Assembly: GCA_019009955.1 (NCBI GenBank)
Contig: CM032229.1
Span: 8,401,001-8,465,000 of the forward strand
DNA: 64,000 bases
Origin: Riptortus pedestris
Taxonomy: Eukaryota > Arthropoda > Insecta > Hemiptera > Alydidae
Direction of reading: 5' to 3'
How positions within the stretch are numbered: position 1 is the stretch's first letter; the number at the start of each line of letters is the position of its first letter. Below, in pieces: positions 58,537 through 64,000 of the stretch. The notes beneath the pieces were generated by a model. The model was not told where the DNA came from and did no database searches. It was given only the letters and a program-made list of their open reading frames with translations. The position numbers and the translations under genes were made by a program.

Positions 58537-58542
<6 letters not shown>
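57395..58542 (-). mobile_element. Helitron carrying a captured gene fragment
   Basis: The right side 58143-58542 is clear minus-strand Helitron sequence (5' end at the TA tract, first module, GTATACGACAAAAGTGTA). At the left, 57395-57486 is also Helitron-like (ATAAAATTGTCGACTCCC, GTTTTTAGC). Between them, where other copies have only about 20 bases, lie about 655 bases of coding-derived sequence. The 3' hairpin end was not found. Confidence 0.7.
57487..58142 (+). pseudogene. Captured fragment of a repeated arthropod-type protein gene
   Basis: The best frame (57657-58140) reads LSEAKLKEGVFTGPDIRKMM, later FLGNKKDPEYKAIV, LGCLMSLKVHFLSSHLDYFP and EEQGERFHQDVKVMEKRYQG. Upstream, other frames give LVDPKK and PLHIKLGLMKQFVKG, which come just before this in the usual protein. 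So at least two frameshifts lie near 57600 and 57655. The full-length relatives are uncharacterised, multicopy proteins common in arthropod genomes, possibly transposon-linked; their biochemical role is not known to me. Position inside Helitron sequence argues for transposon capture. The last codons (from about 58143) run into Helitron DNA. Confidence 0.75.

Positions 58543-58594
<52 letters not shown>
58543..58594. repeat. (TA)n tract at a Helitron 5' end
   Basis: Seen directly; presumed target site of the Helitron. The sequence after it (CGTAACCTAACTTTCACGTG) does not clearly continue a family A element. Confidence 0.93.
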
Positions 58595-58596
<2 letters not shown>

Positions 58597-59273
58597 GTAA
58601 CCTAACTTTCACGTGGGAAGAAGTCGCATGTGTTTTGTTATAGATAACCTTACGTTGTTTGAGTTAGAATAAATGTAGTTTTTGTACTGATTACATTGAG
58701 GTTCTCAACATCTTACATTATATAATATTGTAAGGAAGTTGCCGCCGTCTTTCCAAAACCAACAAGTATTTATATATTCAAGCCATTTCGTTGAGCGCTC
58801 CGATAAAAAGATAAAAAAAAAACAGACAAAGTTTGCTGATAACGAGAAAAATGAATAATAGCTGTAGTTGAAGGAATCTGCTGAAGTGGGCTTTGTTTAG
58901 TTCACTTTCCTCCAAGTCGGATTTATTATTTGGCTTGTCAAGGAAGGCCTTTATTTCAAAACATTCCAGAGATGGAACATAAATATTTGTTAAGATAAGC
59001 CCGCACCGATTCGGGGAACGGAGACATTGCCGTCTTTTCACAGATCACTAGCTAAAATTACTTCTCGGAGCATTTGATAATCTTGTAGAATGGTGGAAAA
59101 AAGTCAAGATAATTTTTTTTTTTTTTAACAGATTTCTCTTAATGAAAATTAGCTGTTGATGTTAGCTGGCATGTTTTTAAAAAAATACTTCTAAACTCCT
59201 CCATATGTACTTAGAAACTAAGACAATTTGGAAATCTAAATTTTTTAGGATGTTTCCTACAAGTATATATATA
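58595..59273. other. Unassigned, with a family A right-end relic
   Basis: A decayed minus-strand right end is at about 59127-59160 (ACAGATTTCTCTTAATGAAA). The 87-codon minus frame at 58778-59041 has no recognised domain. Confidence 0.35.
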
Positions 59274-59775
59274 CTAACGGCCCCGACAGACGTTGTCCTG
59301 CATAATATTTCAAGCGATTAGGATATTAAATTTAATAACATTATGTTTAAAACAAAAGCTACTTTTAAAAACACAAAAAACAACTTTTGTTATGTGTACG
59401 TTTGCCTAAAAACAAAATGAAATATCACGAATTTTTTATTCAGGTCTCCCATATAACCCCCACTCCCGTTTGAACCTAAAAAAATTAATATAGCTTATAA
59501 TCATGGAAGAATTAATGATAATTTACATATAGAGTTTTGTTAAGTTCGGTACAATCGTTAGTGTCCAATAAAATTGTTGGCCCCCACTTTAATTGTTTAG
59601 TGTATATCGCGTTTATACTTTGTTATATGACAAAAGTGAATATAACAATAGTTACTCTAAATAACAAAATAAACAACTTTTATCCTGTGCATATTTGCCA
59701 AAAAAACAATAGTTCACGAAATAACGTTATTTTTAATTTTAGGCCTCCCTTACAACCCCCACTCCTGCTCCATCT
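59274..59775 (-). mobile_element. Helitron, 5'-truncated, variant 3' end
   Basis: On the minus strand the 3' end reads CAGGACAACGTCTGTCGGGG then CCGTTAG against TATATA, a different terminus from the CCCGGG hairpin copies. The body has the same modules (two ATAACCCCCACTCC-type blocks, about 59453 and 59752). It is cut off near 59775. Confidence 0.75.
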
Positions 59776-59862
59776 GCCGGGCTGAATTGTGAATCTAAAC
59801 TATTCAGGGCGTCAGTCAAACCCATACAAAAAAATTCATTCAAACCGGATGTATATGCCTCA

Positions 59863-59865
<3 letters not shown>

Positions 59866-59937
<72 letters not shown>
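59866..59937. repeat. (TA)n microsatellite
   Basis: A long uninterrupted TA tract; the open frames of alternating I/Y across it are artefacts. Confidence 0.97.
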
Positions 59938-59939
<2 letters not shown>

Positions 59940-60077
59940 TTGCATTTTTCACACAAATTCCAGATTTCCACATTTTCGAATTCCCCTACCACATCCCCAG
60001 TATTCCTTTCCGATTTCCTCCAATAACAAATATGATCTTTAGTGTTCACTGAAACGGTCCTTACTGAAATGTGAAAT
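59940..60077 (+). mobile_element. Family A subfamily B fragment
   Basis: TTCGAATTCCCCTACCAC, CCAATAACAAATATGATCTT and CACTGAAACGGTC are subfamily B core blocks. It runs directly into the satellite at 60078. Confidence 0.7.
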
Positions 60078-60352
60078 GTATTTGAGGAGACCACAGAAAT
60101 GTAGAATCATAGGAGAGGATCAACTGAAATGTAAAAGCATAGAAGAGGATCAGCTGAAATATGGAAGCATAGTTGAGGAAACTAAAGAAGGGGGGATCAT
60201 AGAACAGCATAAACTAAAATGTAGTGGCATAATTTAGGAGACTATTGAACCGCAGAATCATAGAAGTGCTTCAACATAAATGTGAAACATAATGAAACAT
60301 AGAAAGATGGAATCAATGAAGAGGATCAACTGAAATGTCGACATTAAAGATC
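60078..60352 (+). repeat. Degenerate satellite, inverted partner of 56095-56478
   Basis: Units with AGAATCATAG, GAGGATCAACTGAAATGT and AGCATAGTTGAGGA repeat about five times with divergence. Minus-strand family A subfamily B sequence follows (about 60380-60470), so the satellite lies between oppositely oriented family A arms. Confidence 0.85.
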
Positions 60353-60686
60353 GCATCAGACAGACCATTTGTGAAATATGAGGTGGAATGGGGAGGGGAA
60401 TTTGAAACTTCAAAATATTTCAGTATTTATGAGTTGGATTTATAAAATGTTGTAGAACTAATTTTATTAAACTATTGATGCACTCCAATTGGTATATATA
60501 CATTTTTTTCGATGGCTCCAACATCGCCATGACTAGAAGCGGGTGTCAGGACAATAAGCCCTATTGATACATCCAATTATAAAAGGTTGTAGCATCTGGA
60601 AGTATGAAACTTCTGTTATACTTCCATCATCATTTCACTGCTTTGATGTTTCTTCTAATATTCCATTTGTCTCTCGGTCGTTTACC

Positions 60687-60750
60687 TTTAAGCAGGTTTC
60701 CCCTGAAGAAAATCACCTATTGAGGTTGAACTCATGTCCCGATGTTCGAG
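60687..60750 (-). mobile_element. Isolated family A right end
   Basis: TAAGCAGGTTTCCCCTGAAG then AAAATCACCTATTGAGGTTG is the reverse complement of a decayed right terminus. Confidence 0.65.
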
Positions 60751-60834
60751 TAAAGTCTTTTCAATTGAGAAAGTAATTATTGTTCCATTCGAGGTGAAAA
60801 ATAGAATATGTGCTTCATATGGGGAAGAAACAAT

Positions 60835-61270
60835 TCCGTCACGCAGGGCTACTGCTGCTAATACAACACCACCGTGAATATTAGGTGAATAAATACAAAC
60901 GGCAATGAGAAATCTTTCCCCTCACGGCGGGAAGAGTCTCAAATGTAAATAAACAGATCTGCCAACGGCTTTCCGACACGGAATGAAAAACAATAACTGA
61001 AACATTTCAGAATATAACATATTAATTTCATTGAAAACGATGTACTGTATCTAGTACTGTAAATTATAATGAATCAGAATAAATTTTAACTCAATCAAAT
61101 TTAAGTAGTCTTAGAATTTAAGTCGGGGGGGGGGGCGTCAAAATAACATATTTGAATTTATCTCGTATAATGCTTACGTAACACTAGTAGTCTGAGGGTT
61201 TACTGAAGACTGAAAACTGGAAAATGCAAATATCTCGGTTAATATTCAAGATAGGGGGAAAAAAATATAT

Positions 61271-61324
<54 letters not shown>

Positions 61325-61579
61325 TATTGCAAATTAAATTGTTTATATATAAAACAATATTTAAAGTACATTTAATTTGCAATAAGATACATCCCATACA
61401 CCTTTTGATCCGACTTATTGTAACGGAGATATTTCGAATTTCCAAAATCCTCCCCCTCTAAATCCCCCCCTCTCACTGGCCAATCTCAGCCATTAACTTG
61501 ATCTTTCTTTTTACAGAAAACGATTAAATACCGAGTTTGGTAACGATTAAACATAAATTACGACCTTGAGAGTGTTAAC

Positions 61580-61635
<56 letters not shown>

Positions 61636-61756
61636 GAATGGACCTCATTGTCGACATCTGCTGGGAAGGATAGATGGACATATGAAGACATTTTTCGAAA
61701 ATCGCGTCATGAGTACGACCTCAACAGCTAATTTCCCGTATGGGAAATGTGCTTAA
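60835..61756 (+). mobile_element. Family A element, full-length long form
   Basis: Left end TCCGTCACGCAGGG (hairpin partly deleted), long-type left half, TA tract at 61279-61322 inside the body and a second at 61582-61630 at the usual core position, right block, palindrome variant ATTTCCCGTATGGGAAAT and GTGCTTAA. Between the two TA tracts the CAAATTAAAT segment appears in both orientations, a short internal inversion. Confidence 0.9.
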
Positions 61757-61779
61757 AGTATGTCACACAGCTCGCTTAA

Positions 61780-62038
61780 TATTTGAGCCATGAGAAAATG
61801 TATATAAACCAAATGTAGTACATCAATAGTTTAATAAGATTGACTCTATAACATTTTACGCATCCATTTAATAAAAATGGCAATGTTTTGAAATTTTAAA
61901 TTCCACCTCAAATTTCAGAAATGGTCTAATATGATCTTTAGTGTTGAACAGACAAGTTACATATCGAGTTTGGTATAGATAAAATACACATTTGTTTAGT
62001 CATTACAGTGAAAATAATGTAAAGTAGATTTATGATTA
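61780..62038 (+). mobile_element. Family A subfamily B fragment
   Basis: CTCGCTTAATATTTGAG, GATTGACTCTATAACATTTT and ACATATCGAGTTTGGTATAG are subfamily B blocks. The LINE copy is inserted at its right edge. Confidence 0.75.
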
Positions 62039-62041
62039 TGG

Positions 62042-62525
62042 TTTGAGCAATTGTGTCCAACTCTAGTGTGTTCCGGATCTTTGCTGCTCGTTTGTTAAAG
62101 AGGAATGTGTGCTTGACAATCTTCCGAACTACCCCGTTTTGAAAGGATTGAAGGTTTTTGAGGGAGGTTTTGGGCTGGAACTTGAGGAGGAGTGAACCAT
62201 AGATGAGGACAGGTTGTAGGACGCCTCTATAGATAAGCAGTTTCGGTCGTAGACTGAGGTTGGGTGAGAGGAGGAGGTGTTTGAGGGAGTTGTATCGGGT
62301 TTGGGTCTGGAGTTTTCTCTGAACGTGGGTTGAGTATCGGAGATGTCGTTGCAAATGGAAACCTAAGTAGTTTATGGTAGCAGAGATCGGGATTTGGGCT
62401 CCGTTGAGTATGAATTGTTTGGGGAGTCGTCGTCGTGCTTTGTGAAAGGAGAAAATCAGGGCATCTGTTATGGCCGGATTGACTTGAATGTTTCGGGCGC
62501 GCAGCTGGTCTAATATACACTGGAA
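62042..62525 (-). pseudogene. Jockey-like LINE reverse-transcriptase C-terminal part (inverted)
   Basis: On the minus strand it reads FQCILDQLRARNIQVNPA, TDALIFSFHKARRRLP, ISATINYLGFHLQRHLRYS, then LRPKLLIYRGVLQPVLIYGS and LKNLQSFQNGVVRKIVKH. In this LINE group these correspond to the last palm segment (NP..TDAL.FS), the YLGF/L motif and the thumb (LY...L.P...YG; LQ.FQN). The YxDD catalytic segment lies upstream and is absent. The coding sequence fades out near 62042 where family A sequence begins. Confidence 0.85.
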
Positions 62526-62530
62526 GTCTT

Positions 62531-62625
62531 ACGTCCCACACAACTTCCCAAGACCGGTACGACCAGAACGATGGCAAGGACCAACAGACCTCACAACAAG
62601 ACTAGTAGACCTACTGGAACAATAG
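62531..62625 (+). pseudogene. Jockey-like LINE ORF2 last codons
   Basis: In frame: FPRPVRPERWQGPTDLTTR then LVDLLEQ and a stop at 62623-62625, the same C-terminus as at 42553-42837. The 3' UTR follows to 63117. Confidence 0.88.
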
Positions 62626-63149
62626 ACACAGAAGAGGTGACACACCTACACACAGTCTTATAAATCACAACACTCACACTGACACTTGAACAATAACACA
62701 TTTATCTCTCTCTACTAACCCTTTCTCCTTTTAGCCTACTCTCCGACTATCTTTCGTTTTAGCCTAGCTATCAGTATCGACTGTGAGCCTGCGCAGATCA
62801 TCTTCAGCACGTCTCCTCAGACAACCAGCACCCGGACTCCTATCTACAAAACCGCCTTAAAATGATAATAAATATATTACAGAAAAAAGGCAATCCTCAC
62901 CCAAAATCCTTATCCTATCCTACATCACAGCCCGGTATGTATGTGTATATCCCGTGTATATGCGTGTGTACATGAGGTACTTGTTTTTATTTTGCATGCT
63001 TGCACGTTTTTCTTTCGCTTAGTTTTCTTTGCATGCCCTTCTTCAATGCATGATTTTTCTTTTGGACGTTCTTCTTTAGTCAGGTATAGGGAAAAAAAGA
63101 AAAAAAGAAAAAAAAACAAAAAAACAGTTAGTTAGTTCTCAGTTTTCTT

Positions 63150-63350
63150 ACTAGTGAAAAACGGAAGATCAGTGTAATGCCGTGTTTTTGTTAATAACAG
63201 TTCAGTGCCGTGTGTGCGAGTGATTCGCTCGATCGTGAGTTATTGCACTGTGCAATTAAAAGTTAAGTTATCAGTGCATTTGTGATATGCAGTGAAGAAT
63301 AATTTAGGAAGTGTGTAGTCAAATAAATTGTGAATTGATAAAAACACTGT
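63150..63350 (+). promoter_or_regulatory. Possible promoter / 5' UTR with repeated TCAGT initiators
   Basis: Three TCAGT motifs (about 63171, 63203, 63271; the arthropod initiator core) lie in a non-repetitive G/T-rich stretch with GTGTGTGCGAGTGATTCGC. This resembles arthropod 5' UTRs, but no coding exon follows within the window and no TATA or DPE could be fixed. Weak evidence only. Confidence 0.2.
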
Positions 63351-64000
63351 TTGTATATTTAATTTTGCAAGCCAAAATAACCATAATAATAAATGTTAAT
63401 TATTTTTGTTAAAAACGTAATTATATATATATCTTTGAACGGAATTCATTGGAAAAATCTTACAGATAGTACTCAAATAGTATATTTTAATAGTTTTAAA
63501 TAAATACTCCATACTGAAGCATTAAAAAATCCCAAGTAAATATTAATTTCTAAATTACTAAATGATTTATTATGATAAAAGGAAAGTATGAATTGTGAAA
63601 GGGAGAGTGATGTTCTTTAGAACTGTAAAAAATCTTTCTTATCAGAGGGACTCATAAATATTCAGCCAGTGAATTTCTGACCTATTGATATCTGAGTTTT
63701 GTGAATTTTCTTCTTTACTATCTTATTCATTAAGAAAATCGGGCTCTGACAAGTTTCTTCTTGATAACACTTGTTAATTATGGTAATGGGCATAATTACC
63801 ATATTCTTTCAGGGGGGATTTTCTTCATGGCAAAGTACTAATGAGTTCCAAGAACTTATTTGAATGTCTAATGTTGAAAAATGGAGATTGCTTTCTGTAA
63901 TATCTTGTAAGCATTAGCCAGGATAAACTTGTAATTTTATTCTCATCAAGCATTTTATAATAACCCTAGTAATTTCAGATTATTTTTTCGTGAGTTTAAT
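63351..64000. other. Unassigned AT-rich DNA
   Basis: No element or gene was recognised. Confidence 0.4.

Larger units (their letters stand above)
62040..63117 (+). mobile_element. Jockey-like LINE copy with inverted 5' half
   Basis: The 3' segment (about 62530-63117, plus strand) has the ORF2 C-terminus, 3' UTR and an A-rich tail. The adjoining segment (about 62040-62525) is the upstream RT region of a LINE in the opposite orientation. One insertion with its 5' portion inverted is what twin priming produces. About 200 bases between the two parts of the ORF appear to be missing at the inversion point. Confidence 0.8.

Noticed and set aside
62227..62577. 116-codon minus frame
   Set aside because: It is a different frame of the LINE RT segment and crosses the inversion joint; the RT motifs are in the other frame.

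Overview
This window reads as AT-rich, gene-poor nuclear DNA from an animal with a large, repeat-laden genome. An arthropod is the best fit, because of the Tc1-family DD34E transposase, the Jockey-like LINEs with and without RNase H, the Helitron ends (GC hairpin then CTAG), the GTF2IRD2-type hAT remnant and the arthropod-type repeated protein fragment inside a Helitron. The exact lineage cannot be read from the sequence. There are no bacterial operons, no CRISPR array, no complete rRNA gene and no convincing intact host protein gene. The one clearly intact cellular gene is a minus-strand tRNA-Leu(CAG) at 48034-48116.

The dominant component is one family of non-autonomous elements, more than thirty full or partial copies on both strands and covering perhaps a third of the window. 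I call it family A. Its left end carries a 6-bp-stem hairpin (ACGCAG-GGG-CTGCGT) and its right end a 20-bp perfect palindrome (centre CCCTTAAGGG) followed by TCTGCTAA. The two ends share AGCAGATTTCCC in inverted orientation but at unequal distances from the termini. The core contains a (TA)n, (TG)n or (GA)n microsatellite. This layout resembles Helentron-associated HINE/DINE-1 elements. Full copies are about 0.65 to 1.0 kb and at least two subfamilies occur.

Family A acts as a landing pad. Helitrons are inserted in the (TA)n core of three copies (16954-18708, 33535 onward and 29009-29461, the last beside a run of same-orientation Helitrons at 24011-28944). A SINE with a perfect 13-bp target duplication sits in the copy at 46867-47783, and an RNase H-bearing LINE fragment sits in the copy at 49536-51459. 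One Helitron (about 57395-58542) carries a frameshifted piece of a repeated arthropod-type protein gene, which looks like capture.

Layout: 1-15500 family A copies, a 32/25-bp minisatellite (5970-6843), LINE remnants and GC-richer unassigned blocks. 15500-21100 tRNA-derived SINEs and a Helitron nested in family A. 21711-22206 an exact 31-copy (A C15) array beside a Tc1 end. 23160-29461 a degenerate coding remnant and the Helitron cluster. 30200-41464 mostly family A, with a 5S-derived fragment, foldbacks and a hAT remnant. 41610-44341 an inverted SINE pair, a LINE 3' end and a nearly intact Tc1 element with TA duplications. 44500-53816 family A, SINEs and the tRNA gene. 53817-56090 largely unique. 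56095-60352 an inverted pair of degenerate satellites flanking Helitron material. 62040-63117 a LINE copy inverted in its 5' half (twin-priming signature). 63150-63350 a possible promoter or 5' UTR, weakly supported.

All coordinates of elements were set by reading and aligning by eye. Ends of degenerate copies are good to about 10-30 bases.
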